Below, piece after piece: positions 22,861 to 31,257 of a DNA stretch of 42,081 bases. The DNA comes from Halorubrum vacuolatum. Lineage in GTDB: Archaea > Halobacteriota > Halobacteria > Halobacteriales > Haloferacaceae. The notes under the pieces were generated by a model that did no database searches, was not told the origin of the DNA, and saw nothing but the letters and a program-made list of their open reading frames with translations. Each line of letters starts with the position of its first letter. The first letter of the stretch is position 1. The translations under genes were made by a program, and so were the position numbers. The stretch is taken from positions 1 through 42,081 of the forward strand of contig NZ_FZNQ01000019.1 in assembly GCF_900188065.1 (NCBI RefSeq), given 5' to 3'.

Positions 22861-23280
22861 TTACTCCGCGATCGCCGCCGCGATCCCGTCCAACTCGTCG
22901 TCCGAGAGATCGGGATGCTCGCCGGCGACCGCGTGGATCGGCCCCCCGCCGTCGCCATCGAACCGCGGGATCAGGTGGACGTGGACGTGCGGCACCTCCT
23001 GACCGGCCGCCTCGCCGTCGTTGATGCCGACGGTGGCGGCGTCGGCGTCGACGGCCGCCTGAACGCGTGGGGTGAGCGTCGACACGGCGTCGAAGAGCGC
23101 ACGCGAGCGCTCGGGATCGAGGTCGCCGACGTGTTGGGCGTGGTCCTTCGGGATGACGAGGGTGTGCCCGCGGGCGAGCGGGTTCGCGTCCAAAAAGGCG
23201 AGCACCTCGTCGGTCTCATACACCGTTCGCGCCGGGATGTCGCCGGCGACGATCGCACAGAAGATGCAGTCGTCGGTCAT
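22861..23280 (-). CDS. HIT-family nucleotide hydrolase or transferase
   Basis: The 139-aa protein begins MTDDCIFCAIVAGDIPARTV, the usual start of the Hint branch, and carries the histidine triad as HVHVHLIPR. The two N-terminal cysteines may bind zinc with later His residues. Hint proteins cleave AMP-linked substrates such as adenosine phosphoramidates. The start at MTDDCIF is conserved; an upstream Met nine codons before would add unconserved residues. Lies between the MinD-like and Usp genes on the same strand with gaps of about 75 bases. Confidence 0.92.
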   Translation of the reverse strand: MTDDCIFCAIVAGDIPARTVYETDEVLAFLDANPLARGHTLVIPKDHAQHVGDLDPERSRALFDAVSTLTPRVQAAVDADAATVGINDGEAAGQEVPHVHVHLIPRFDGDGGGPIHAVAGEHPDLSDDELDGIAAAIAE

Positions 23281-23356
23281 GCTCGGATTCTCGGCCGCGT
23301 GCCGCATGAAGGTTTCCCGGGCCGAGACACGTCACCCGCGGTGGCGCCGCCGAGGG

Positions 23357-23782
23357 TTAGCGGTAGATCAACACCGGTACTGGAGAGCGTCGGGCGACCT
23401 TCTCGGCAACGCTCCCCATGAGGACGCGAGCGACCCCGTCGCGGCCGTGACTCCCGATCACGACCAGATCGTATTCGCCCTCGCCGGCCTCTTTGACGAT
23501 GAGTCGATCCGGCCGCCCACGACCACGGGCGGTTTCGACGGTTGCACCGAGTTCGGTGGCACGCTCGCTCGCCGTCGAAAGGACCTCCTCGGCATGAGTC
23601 ATCGCCGCTTCCTCGTCCGGAATGTTCCCAGTGATCCCCGAAAGCGCGCCGATGTCCCCCTGACCCGACTCGATGACGTGATACAGTGTTATCGCCGCAT
23701 CGGGGTACATGGCGATCGCGTACTCCAGCGCCTCCATCGACCGACTTGAGCCGTCCACCGGGACTAACACGCGTTCTGTCAT
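23357..23782 (-). CDS. Universal stress protein (UspA family)
   Basis: This 141-aa single-domain Usp starts MTERVLVPVDGSSRSMEALE and ends with VVIGSHGRDGVARVLMGSVA and EKVARRSPVPVLIYR, the complete GxxGx9GS ATP-binding pattern. It is shorter and more canonical than the Usp at 19553. A TATA-like box at 23805-23813 lies about 27 bases before the ATG. It is divergent from the NCS2 permease gene over about 230 bases. Confidence 0.93.
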   Translation of the reverse strand: MTERVLVPVDGSSRSMEALEYAIAMYPDAAITLYHVIESGQGDIGALSGITGNIPDEEAAMTHAEEVLSTASERATELGATVETARGRGRPDRLIVKEAGEGEYDLVVIGSHGRDGVARVLMGSVAEKVARRSPVPVLIYR

Positions 23783-24010
23783 GGTTGCAGGTCGTGTGGC
23801 AACTGCTATAGTCGTTGTCCCGACGAGGCACGTGCCGTTGACATTTCGACCCCGATCGGCCGTGAGACGTATCGATCCGATCGGCGTATCGGGATATCGG
23901 TGGATGGATCGTCGGAATGGAGCGACAGGTTTATTTCGATATGCATTGCCGATCCAGCCAGACCGGTGTCCGCGTGAACCGGAGTGGGCGGGCACCCGGA
24001 GAAGCAAGCA

Positions 24011-25573
24011 ATGACGGACACCGAGGCCCGACAGGAAGGAAGAACCGACGGGGGAGCGGTCTCCCGCGAGGAGGCGTCGTTCGTGGAATACGGGATCGAT
24101 GACCGGCCGCCGCTGGGCCAGTCGGTGTTTTTGGGTCTCCAGCACTACCTCACGATGATCGGCGCGAACGTGGCGATCCCGCTCATTCTCGCCGGAGCGA
24201 TGGAGATGCCGCCCGCGGAGACGGCCCGGCTCGTCGGGACGTTCTTCGTCGTCTCCGGGGTCGCCACCCTCCTCCAGACGACGGTCGGGAACCGCTATCC
24301 GATCGTCCAGGGCGGGACGTTCGCGTTGCTCGCACCCGCGCTCGCGATCATCGCCACGATGGGCGCCGGCTGGGAGGCGACGATCCTCGAACTGCAGGGG
24401 GCGGTCATCGTCGCCGCGCTCGTGCAGGTCCTGCTCGGGTACGTCGGCGCGCTTGGCCGGCTCAAACAGTACCTCTCGCCGGTCGTCATCGCGCCCGTCA
24501 TCGTGCTGATCGGGCTCTCGTTGATCGGCGTCGACGACGTGACCACCCCCGATCAGAACTGGTGGCTGCTCGGGCTCACCCTGTTCCTGATCGTGGCGTT
24601 CTCACAGTACCTCGACCAGTACAGCCGGTACGCCCGGCTATTCCCCGTGCTTTTGGGGATCACGATCGCCTGGCTCGTCGCCGCCGTCCTCTCGGTGACG
24701 GGCGTCTACGGCCCCGAGACGCTGGGATACGTCGACACCGCGGTCATCGCCGGCGCGCCGGCCGTGCAGGTGATCACCCCGTTGCAGTGGGGGATGCCGC
24801 AGTTTACGGCCGCGTTCATCGTCGGCATCTTCGCCGGCGTGGTCGCTTCGATGATCGAAAGCGTCGGCGACTACTTCGCGGTCGCCCGCATCGCCGGCGT
24901 CGGCGCACCGAGCGAGAAGCGGATCAACCACGGGATCGGGATGGAGGGCGTCGGCAACGTCTTCGCCGGGATCATGGGCACCGGCAACGGCTCCACCTCC
25001 TACGGCGAGAACATCGGCGCGATCGGGATCACCGGCGTCGCCTCGCGGTACGTCGTCCAGATCGGCGCGGTCGCCATGCTGATCGTCGGGTTCATCGGCT
25101 ACTTCGGCGCGCTCATCACGACCATTCCCGGGCCCATCGTCGGCGCGCTCTACATCGTGATGTTCGGCCAGATCGCGGCCGTCGGGCTCGCGAACCTCAA
25201 ATACGTCGACCTCGACGCCTCACGGAACGTCTTCATCATCGGCATCGCGCTCTTCGTCGGCCTCGCGATCCCCGAGTACATGGCCAACGTCGGCGAGGCC
25301 GCCGCGTTCCGCGAGATCGCCGCCGGGGCGGCGGTCGTCGGACCCGTGCTCGGCCAGCAGATCGTCGCCGACACGATCTTCGTCATCGGCTCGACGACGA
25401 TGGCCGTCGGCGGGATCGTCGCCTTCGTCCTCGACAACACGATCAGGGGCACCAGAGCGGAACGCGGCCTCGAACAGTGGGAGCAGCTCGCGGAGGGCGA
25501 AGACGAGTTCGTCACCGCCTTCGAGCGGTTCCGCTCCCGCGGGGAGGAGACGCCCGCGAGGGGCGCCGATTGA
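24011..25573 (+). CDS. NCS2-family nucleobase permease (uracil/xanthine type)
   Basis: The 520-aa protein has about 14 membrane segments. Family landmarks are LGLQHYLTMIGANVAIPLIL near residue 35, VIESVGDYFAV-type sequence (SMIESVGDYFAVARIAG, ~280, substrate and proton site) and GTGNGSTSYGENIGAIGITG (~325). The QH and ESVGD motifs mark H+-coupled uptake of uracil or purine bases; which base cannot be fixed. The start at 24011 (MTDTEARQ) is preferred to one nine codons earlier. A soluble, acidic C-terminal tail follows the last helix. The small PH-like gene starts 11 bases after the stop and may share its transcript. Confidence 0.93.
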   Translation: MTDTEARQEGRTDGGAVSREEASFVEYGIDDRPPLGQSVFLGLQHYLTMIGANVAIPLILAGAMEMPPAETARLVGTFFVVSGVATLLQTTVGNRYPIVQGGTFALLAPALAIIATMGAGWEATILELQGAVIVAALVQVLLGYVGALGRLKQYLSPVVIAPVIVLIGLSLIGVDDVTTPDQNWWLLGLTLFLIVAFSQYLDQYSRYARLFPVLLGITIAWLVAAVLSVTGVYGPETLGYVDTAVIAGAPAVQVITPLQWGMPQFTAAFIVGIFAGVVASMIESVGDYFAVARIAGVGAPSEKRINHGIGMEGVGNVFAGIMGTGNGSTSYGENIGAIGITGVASRYVVQIGAVAMLIVGFIGYFGALITTIPGPIVGALYIVMFGQIAAVGLANLKYVDLDASRNVFIIGIALFVGLAIPEYMANVGEAAAFREIAAGAAVVGPVLGQQIVADTIFVIGSTTMAVGGIVAFVLDNTIRGTRAERGLEQWEQLAEGEDEFVTAFERFRSRGEETPARGAD

Positions 25574-25584
25574 GCGGGTCGACC

Positions 25585-26043
25585 ATGGCGGACCGACGGG
25601 GCCTCGAACTCGACCCCGAGGAACGACTCCGCTACCGGGGACGGCTCCGATCCGGACGGGCGGTCGCCGTCACCGACGAACGGCTGCTGATCGCGGGGGA
25701 GGAGCGGACCGAAAGCATACCCTACACCAACGTGAGCGAGGTGACGAACGAGCGGTTCGACTGGTTCCTCGCGATCATGAGCCTCGCGCTGTGCGGCGTC
25801 GGGGTCCTCTCGCTCGATGAAAACGTCCTGCTCGGGGTCGGTATGGTCGTCTTCGGCGCGTGGAGCCTGCTTCGGACCTACCGAAAACGGGATCGGGTGC
25901 GGATCCACACCCACAGCCGCCCGAAGCCCATCGAGGTGTTTCCCGCGGACGTCGACGCGCTCTATGCGGCGTTGGAGCCCGCGGTCGCGGCCGTCAGGGA
26001 GCGTGCGGACGGCCGAGGGCGTGAGGATGCCCGGGAGGGTTAG
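25585..26043 (+). CDS. PH-like membrane-associated protein, unknown role
   Basis: The 152-aa product starts with a beta-rich part typical of bacterial PH domains: GRLRSGRAVAVTDERLLIAG, then ERTESIPYTNVSEVTNERFDWF. It has two hydrophobic helices (~58-90: LAIMSLALCGVGVLSL and VLLGVGMVVFGAWSLL), then a basic strand (KRDRVRIHTHSRPKPIEVFP) and a helical tail. This split-PH layout occurs in small membrane proteins of unknown function. The ATG lies 11 bases after the permease gene. Its stop codon overlaps that of the convergent M24 peptidase gene by bases 26040-26043. Confidence 0.75.
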   Translation: MADRRGLELDPEERLRYRGRLRSGRAVAVTDERLLIAGEERTESIPYTNVSEVTNERFDWFLAIMSLALCGVGVLSLDENVLLGVGMVVFGAWSLLRTYRKRDRVRIHTHSRPKPIEVFPADVDALYAALEPAVAAVRERADGRGREDAREG

Positions 26044-27446
26044 GGACGCTCGGGAGTCTTCGGAACCATCCGGAACGGATAGCTCGCGAGGATCGAGTGA
26101 CCGTCGTCGGTCACCGCGACGAGGTCCTCCAGCCGGACGCCGCCGAGATCCGGGTCGTAAACGCCGGGCTCGATCGTGACGACGTGGCCCGGTCGAAGCT
26201 CGAGGTCCGCCGAGAGCGACGGCGCTTCATGGAGGCTCATGCCGACCCCGTGGCCGGTGCCGTGCGTGAAGCCCGCCTCCCCCTCCCCGGCGTTCGGATC
26301 GAAGCCGTAGGCGGCGAGTTCGGCCGCCGCCTCCCGGTGGACCTCGCGTGCGGTGACACCGGGATTCAGGGTGGCGAGCGCGGCCTTCCGGGCGGCCTCG
26401 ACCGCGACGTACGCCCGGCGTTCCCAGCCGCCGTCCCCGTCGACGACGAACGTCCGGGTCAGATCGCCGTAGTAGCCGTGCGGGCCGCGGGGGGAGATAT
26501 CGAGCAGGACGGTCTCGCCGGGGCGGAGGAGGTCGACGCCCGTGTAGTGGAGGTCCGCAGCGCTGGCCCCCGCGCCGATGACCGTGTTGCCCGCGTCACG
26601 GACGCCGTAGCGTGCGAGCGTCGCGTTCACCTGCCGGCGGAGACGCTCCGTCGAGAGCGGCCCGTCGCGCCAGACGAGAACCGGCTCCTCGACCCCGAGC
26701 GTCGCGAGCGCGTCGGGGTCGTACACGGGACCGCTCTCCGCAAGTACGGTTTCGGCACGCGCCATCGCCCGCGTCGTCGCGCGCTGGACCCGCCCGAGGC
26801 GATCGATCTCCTCGGCCGTCTTGATCGCGCGGGCGTCGGCGACGGCGGTCGTCGAGGCGAGCCCGTACCCCGCCCCTTCGAGATGAAGGGCGGCGTCGTG
26901 GGGGATCGACCGTGGGGTGAGCACCGTCGGGTCGGATCGGTCGGCGAGCAGGTCATCGAGGACGGACGCGGCGCGGAGGCCGGGAGGGTCGCCGGCGTCT
27001 TCGATGCAGACGGAACGGGTGATCCCGTCGTGGAACGGTTGGTTGGACCCGTCCGGAGGATCGGCGTCCACCGGCTCCCGGGCCGCCTCGACGAACTCGC
27101 GGGCCGCCTGCTCGTGAAACAGCGCCGGGGCACAGAGGACCGCCCGAGCGGACGACGGGTCCGGGCCCCCCGAACGCGACTCCGCACGCGCCGGAACCAC
27201 GACCAGCGCGAACGGGCGGTCGGGACCCGAAAACCGGGTCAGGTACCGGAGGTTGTCATCGAAACGGTCCCCGATCACGACGACGCCGTCGGCGTCCGCG
27301 GCCTCACATGCCGCAAGCAGCGGCGACAGGTCGGTTCGTGGGGCGTCCCCACGCGGGTGAGTGTCGCTCGGCTCGACCGGCGGCGTGATGGGCTCCGTCG
27401 ATCGGCGGTTCCCCGCCGGTGGTGAGCGGTCCGGCCCCTCGGTCAC
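26040..27446 (-). CDS. M24-family metallopeptidase (Xaa-Pro aminopeptidase-like)
   Basis: The C-terminal pita-bread domain has all five metal ligands: Asp in VLLDISPRGPHG, Asp in GDLTRTF, His in HGTGHGVGMSLHE, Glu in TIEPGVYDP and Glu in GVRLEDLVAV. The N-terminal ~190 residues form a creatinase-like domain (RYLTRFSGPDRPFALVVVP) with an acidic, proline-rich leader. It probably removes N-terminal residues before proline, but the exact specificity cannot be read. The GTG start overlaps the stop of the helicase gene by four bases (GTGA), so translation is coupled to the helicase. Other GTG/ATG starts further in would shorten only the leader. Confidence 0.9.
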   Translation of the reverse strand: MTEGPDRSPPAGNRRSTEPITPPVEPSDTHPRGDAPRTDLSPLLAACEAADADGVVVIGDRFDDNLRYLTRFSGPDRPFALVVVPARAESRSGGPDPSSARAVLCAPALFHEQAAREFVEAAREPVDADPPDGSNQPFHDGITRSVCIEDAGDPPGLRAASVLDDLLADRSDPTVLTPRSIPHDAALHLEGAGYGLASTTAVADARAIKTAEEIDRLGRVQRATTRAMARAETVLAESGPVYDPDALATLGVEEPVLVWRDGPLSTERLRRQVNATLARYGVRDAGNTVIGAGASAADLHYTGVDLLRPGETVLLDISPRGPHGYYGDLTRTFVVDGDGGWERRAYVAVEAARKAALATLNPGVTAREVHREAAAELAAYGFDPNAGEGEAGFTHGTGHGVGMSLHEAPSLSADLELRPGHVVTIEPGVYDPDLGGVRLEDLVAVTDDGHSILASYPFRMVPKTPERP

Positions 27447-29287
27447 GGTTCCGGTTCCGGGACCGCGAGCTCGCTTTGTACCTCCTCGATCAGCTCCGAC
27501 GGCGGTTCATCGCGAAGCTCGTTGAAAAGCAGGACGCTGATGGGGAGGGTGGGCGCGCCGCTGATGAGGCTCTCCAAGATCACGAGCCGTTCGCGGGCGC
27601 GCGACATCCCGACGTAAAACACCCGCCGCTCGTTGTCGGTGAGGATCGGGACCGGGCTCGTCGATTTCGTGAACTCGTCGACCCCGTCGACGGCGGTCGG
27701 GTCGTCGATGGAAGCCGCCATCTGCTCGACGACCTTCTCCGTGAGGTCCGTCGCGACGAAGACGTGGTCGGCCTCACGACCCTTCGCGGAGTGGATCGTC
27801 CCAACGCGAACGCGGCTCGGGTCCATCTCCTGATAGTCGTTTGTGAAGTACGCCGCCATCGACTTGCGCTGAAAGCTCGTCACCTTCCGCACCATGTCGT
27901 CGGCGCTTTCGGGGCCGGGCAGGAACGGGATGTGTGATTTCAACTCGTCGGTCGTGAGTTCGATCTCGGCGGCGTCGTCGGCGTCGGCCTCCTCCTCGCG
28001 GTCCTCGATGAGGTCATAAAAATCCTCACGCGCGTTCGTGCCGAACGCCGACTCCTGAAGCATGTCGGCGAGCCGCCGGGCCTCAAGCCCGTTTACCGGG
28101 TCGCCCGCGGCGGATTTTTCGATCGCGCTGACATAGTCCTGGAGCCGGTCGGTCCACATCCGGCCGTCCGTGAGCATCGTGAACGGAATGCCGTGATCGA
28201 TGAACTCGTCGATGAAATCGAACATCTGATAGCGCGCCCGGAAGAGACACATCACGCTTCCCTCGTCGTCATCGACCGTGTATCGGACGTTACGGACGAG
28301 TTCGAGCATCGAGGGCGACTCGATCGCCTCCACCGTGCCACCCTCCTTGCGCGGACGAAGGTCCTTCTCCTGACGTTTGTCGATGTGACGGATCTCCGCG
28401 TTGACGACGTTGAGGATCTCCGAGGGGAGCCGGTAGGAGTTCGGGAGGATGACGTCCTCGTCGACGGCGGTGTCGAGAAGCAGGTCGGGATCGGCGCCCT
28501 GCCACGCGTAGACGACCTGGTCGTCGTCGCCGGCGATGAGGACCTTCTTCATGTGGGGCCGCCACTCCTCGAAGACGTTGTACTGCAGCGTCGTGATGTC
28601 CTGGAACTCGTCGATGATCAAGTAATCGACGCTCGGGACGAGCGAGCGCTGGGAGACGCGTTCGAGCATGTCGGCGAAGCCGACGAGTCCGTTGTCACCT
28701 TTATATGCCCGCCACGCGCGGATCGTCTCCGGGATGTCGATCCGGTCGTCATCCGAGGGCCACGTCGGCGTGTACTTGTTCCCCTCCTGGGCGTTGGGGT
28801 CGACGTCGGGCGGGAGCCGGACCTCCTCGACGTTCCACTGGAAGGGGACGTCATACCAGTCGGCCACGTCGCGCTCGGTGCGCTGGAGCCACTGGGAGGT
28901 GGCGATGATCTTGTTGCCGATGGTCGTCGAGCGGGCGGTGCGGCGGCCGGCGCCGCGGTGTTCGTCCTCGAACTCGATGCCGTACTCCGTACAGAACGCC
29001 TCCTTGTCGCTCTCGCTCACCACGTCGCCCCGCGAGAGGTTGAGCAGTTCGTACGCCTTCGCGTGCATCGTCGAGACGTTCCCCTGTAACGAGCGGGGCG
29101 AGACGTCGAGGCGTTCGGCGAGCCGGTCGCGGATCTCCGCGGCGGCCGCTCGGGTGTACGAGACGACGAGGACGTCGCGGACGTCCGCATCCTCCTCGTC
29201 CAAGATGCCCTCGACGCGGTCCAGGAGCGCGGTCGTCTTCCCGCTCCCGGGACCGCCGAACAGGCGGGTCACGGTCGGATCGGTCAT
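27443..29287 (-). CDS. UvrD/Rep-family superfamily 1 DNA helicase
   Basis: Helicase motifs are complete. Motif I is LFGGPGSGKTTALL, Ia SYTRAAAAEI, II LIIDEFQDI, and III GDDDQVVYAWQGAD. Motif IV is near SYRLPSEI, V TIHSAKGREADHVFVATDL, and VI RRVFYVGMSRARERLVI. The 614-aa length is somewhat short for the family, with a compact 1B/2B region. A 3'-5' translocase role in repair or fork restart is expected. A TATA-like TTCTTAAGAG near 29310-29319 lies about 27 bases before the ATG. The 3' end is coupled to the M24 peptidase gene by a 4-base overlap, an unusual pairing of functions. Confidence 0.93.
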   Translation of the reverse strand: MTDPTVTRLFGGPGSGKTTALLDRVEGILDEEDADVRDVLVVSYTRAAAAEIRDRLAERLDVSPRSLQGNVSTMHAKAYELLNLSRGDVVSESDKEAFCTEYGIEFEDEHRGAGRRTARSTTIGNKIIATSQWLQRTERDVADWYDVPFQWNVEEVRLPPDVDPNAQEGNKYTPTWPSDDDRIDIPETIRAWRAYKGDNGLVGFADMLERVSQRSLVPSVDYLIIDEFQDITTLQYNVFEEWRPHMKKVLIAGDDDQVVYAWQGADPDLLLDTAVDEDVILPNSYRLPSEILNVVNAEIRHIDKRQEKDLRPRKEGGTVEAIESPSMLELVRNVRYTVDDDEGSVMCLFRARYQMFDFIDEFIDHGIPFTMLTDGRMWTDRLQDYVSAIEKSAAGDPVNGLEARRLADMLQESAFGTNAREDFYDLIEDREEEADADDAAEIELTTDELKSHIPFLPGPESADDMVRKVTSFQRKSMAAYFTNDYQEMDPSRVRVGTIHSAKGREADHVFVATDLTEKVVEQMAASIDDPTAVDGVDEFTKSTSPVPILTDNERRVFYVGMSRARERLVILESLISGAPTLPISVLLFNELRDEPPSELIEEVQSELAVPEPEP

Positions 29288-29340
29288 GCTACCGTAATGA
29301 GCACGGTTCTTCTTAAGAGCGGTGGGTCGACCGGGCGTAC

Positions 29341-29499
29341 TCAGTTGTTCCTCGTCGCCCGCGCTTTGCGGACGTCAGCACCGTCACGGACGAGGTCCTC
29401 ACAGGAGGGACAGACGCGGGGTCGATCGACCCCGTTGGGGGTAAACACCCGCACGTAGTCCGTCGTCACGAACGAATCACAGTTCTGGCACCTCGGCAT
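29341..29499 (-). CDS. 52-aa zinc-ribbon protein (DUF7563-like)
   Basis: The sequence MPRCQNCDSFVTTDYVRVF leads to CPSCEDLVRDGADVRKARAT; the cysteine pairs CQNC and CPSC would hold one zinc. It resembles the haloarchaeal DUF7563 family. ATG at 29499 is chosen because a TATA box at 29520-29530 lies about 26 bases upstream; a start 16 codons earlier would place the TATA box inside the gene. It resembles the element-borne protein at 2978-3223, so the element may carry a relative of a host gene. Function unknown. Confidence 0.8.
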   Translation of the reverse strand: MPRCQNCDSFVTTDYVRVFTPNGVDRPRVCPSCEDLVRDGADVRKARATRNN

Positions 29500-29519
29500 G
29501 ATCGGAGCTAATCGATCAT

Positions 29520-29530
29520 CGTAAATAATA
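29520..29530 (-). promoter_or_regulatory. TATA box of the zinc-ribbon gene
   Basis: TATTATTTACG on the minus strand is centred about 26 bases before the ATG at 29499 and decides that start. Confidence 0.55.
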
Positions 29531-29625
29531 CTACCGGCGACTCTCATCGAAAGAAAGCGGCAAGGCGTTCGGATACGGCGATCCGGGCGGATACCCGAGG
29601 CCGCTTCGATGTCGGATCGGGTGGC

Positions 29626-29805
29626 TCAGCTCGGCCGCCAGTCGCAGACGCCACAGCGGGTCGATCCCTCCGCGTGAAGCGCACCGCACTCCGGACACTG
29701 GAGCTTGTTATAGGATCGCTCCCAGCGTACGATCTCCGTCTCGTGACCGCGGTCGGACAGGAATTCGTCGAACACGTCCTCGTTCGTACTGGGTGCGCTA
29801 GACAT
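29626..29805 (-). CDS. HVO_0416-family zinc-finger microprotein
   Basis: The 59-aa protein reads SSAPSTNEDVFDEFLSDRGH at the start, then YNKLQCPECGALH and RCGVCDWRPS at the end. The CPxCG...CxxC pairs give one zinc finger. The pattern matches the haloarchaeal family named after H. volcanii HVO_0416. Such CPxCG microproteins affect growth, motility or biofilm traits in Haloferax, but this one has no assigned role. The start at 29805 is fixed by a TATA box at 29829-29836, about 27 bases upstream. A longer frame upstream is non-coding. Confidence 0.88.
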   Translation of the reverse strand: MSSAPSTNEDVFDEFLSDRGHETEIVRWERSYNKLQCPECGALHAEGSTRCGVCDWRPS

Positions 29806-29828
29806 GCATGCTAGTGTATGACACCCTC

Positions 29829-29836
29829 GTATAAGA
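29829..29836 (-). promoter_or_regulatory. TATA box of the HVO_0416-like gene
   Basis: CTTATACG on the minus strand is about 27 bases before the ATG at 29805. A GCTAG/CTAGC-type palindrome with CATGCATG (29796-29814) overlaps the start codon and could be an operator. Confidence 0.5.
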
Positions 29837-30000
29837 AGCTTTCCGCGGTGTGCGCTCGGTTCCGCAGGCGACCAGCGACTCTCGTGGGATTCGAGCTTTT
29901 TGTGTGTGCTTCCCGTCCGATCCGTCTTATAAGTGGACGGGTGTCCACATCCCGCGGCCCCTGCCATCGCCGAGCGCGCACCCCTGGCGCCGTCCTCCAG

Positions 30001-30306
30001 TCACGCCCCCGAGCCGGCGTCGCCCGACTCGTCGAGCCGTTGCCGATACTTTCCCAGCGCGACGTCGAGCGCCTCCTCGGCGTCGACGCCGGCCGACTCC
30101 GCGAGCGCGAGCAGCGCAAAGAGGGCGTCACCGAGCTCGTCGACGGCGATCGCGGCGTCGTCCGGGCGATCGCCGTAGTCGGTCGAGACCAACACCTCCT
30201 TCGCCAGCTCGCCCACCTCGCTTTCGAGGTCGAGAACGCGGTGTGCGAGCGGACAGTCGAGGCCGTGACGGTCGATGAAGGCGGCGACGCGCTCCTGTTG
30301 CTCCAT
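30001..30306 (-). CDS. MazG-like nucleotide pyrophosphohydrolase
   Basis: The 101-aa protein has the all-alpha NTP pyrophosphatase core. ESEVGELAKEVL (EExxE-type metal site) lies at about residues 28-39 and AIAVDELGDALFALLALAES (ExxD site) at about 53-72. Such enzymes remove non-canonical or excess NTPs. It is a single-domain, short version. A TATA-like box at 30328-30337 lies about 26 bases upstream of the ATG at 30306, which therefore is the preferred start. Confidence 0.88.
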   Translation of the reverse strand: MEQQERVAAFIDRHGLDCPLAHRVLDLESEVGELAKEVLVSTDYGDRPDDAAIAVDELGDALFALLALAESAGVDAEEALDVALGKYRQRLDESGDAGSGA

Positions 30307-30327
30307 ATTCGAGCGACGCCCGGTGGT

Positions 30328-30337
30328 GATAAATAAC
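30328..30337 (-). promoter_or_regulatory. TATA box of the MazG-like gene
   Basis: GTTATTTATC on the minus strand lies about 26 bases before the ATG at 30306, fitting a leaderless transcript. Confidence 0.5.
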
Positions 30338-30473
30338 GACGGGCACGGCGGCGGGGCCGGGGGTGTCAGTGATATAATACGGGATGACGGGAACGACCAC
30401 CCAAAGGGCGACCGACGGTGGCGAGGACGGCCGGTCACGCAACCCCTAAGACGACGCCGACCCCAGCGTTTAT

Positions 30474-31145
30474 ATGAAGATCGCGCTGCTCGGCGGGACG
30501 GGCGACATCGGCGAGGGGCTCGCGCTCCGATGGGCATACGACACGTCACACACGGTGATCATCGGCTCGCGCGATCCGGAACGGGCGGAGACGAAGGCGG
30601 CGGCCTACGAGACGGAACTCGACAGCCGCGGCGTCGACGACGTCTCGATCGCGGGCCACGGGAACGTCGCGGCCGCCGAACGCGCCGACGTCGTCGTCCT
30701 CGCGGTACCCCCGTACCACGTCGGCGACACCGTCGAGGAGGTCGCCGACGTCCTCGATGACGGCGACATCCTCGTCTCGCCGGCGACGGGAATGAAACGC
30801 GACGAGGACGGCTTCCACTACCACAAACCGGGGGTGGGATCCGTGACGCGGATCGCCGCGAACGCCGCTCCCGAGGGCGTCGCCGTCGTCGGCGCGTTCC
30901 ACAACCTCGCGGCGGGCCGGCTCGCGAACCTCGATGCCGACCTCGGCGTCGACACCCTCGTGATCGGCGACGACGAGGACGCGAAGGGGATCGTGACCGA
31001 CCTCGCCGAGGGGATCGAGGGCCTGCGCGCGCTCGACGCCGGCGGGCTCGCCAACGCCCCCGAGATCGAGGCGCTCACGCCGCTGCTTATCAATATCGCC
31101 CAGCACAACGACGGGCTCCACGACCTCGGCGTGCGGTTCACCTGA
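30474..31145 (+). CDS. npdG: NADPH-dependent F420 reductase
   Basis: It transfers hydride between NADPH and coenzyme F420. The Rossmann motif GGTGDIGEG is at residues 7-15, followed by VIIGSRDPERAE, whose Ser-Arg fits NADP specificity. Later landmarks are VVLAVPPYH, SPATGMKRDEDGFHYHKPG and VVGAFHNLAAGRLANLDADL. Length (223 aa) is normal. The start is immediately before the first strand. TTTATATG overlaps the ATG and is too near to act as TATA for a leaderless mRNA; GATATAATAC at 30371-30380 is an alternative promoter with a ~75-base leader. Confidence 0.93.
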   Translation: MKIALLGGTGDIGEGLALRWAYDTSHTVIIGSRDPERAETKAAAYETELDSRGVDDVSIAGHGNVAAAERADVVVLAVPPYHVGDTVEEVADVLDDGDILVSPATGMKRDEDGFHYHKPGVGSVTRIAANAAPEGVAVVGAFHNLAAGRLANLDADLGVDTLVIGDDEDAKGIVTDLAEGIEGLRALDAGGLANAPEIEALTPLLINIAQHNDGLHDLGVRFT

Positions 31146-31257
31146 GCCGCGGTTGAAGGGTGAAACGGCCCCGACGGCTCACGACCACGTCCCACGATGC
31201 TCACGATCGCGTCCCCGGTCCGTCAGGCCTTTGCGCTGTCGGCACCGACATCGCGTA

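Noticed and set aside
26097-27425. 442-codon plus-strand frame opposite the M24 peptidase
   Set aside because: Arg/Val/Gly-rich composition without a family; the opposite strand has all five metal ligands of M24.
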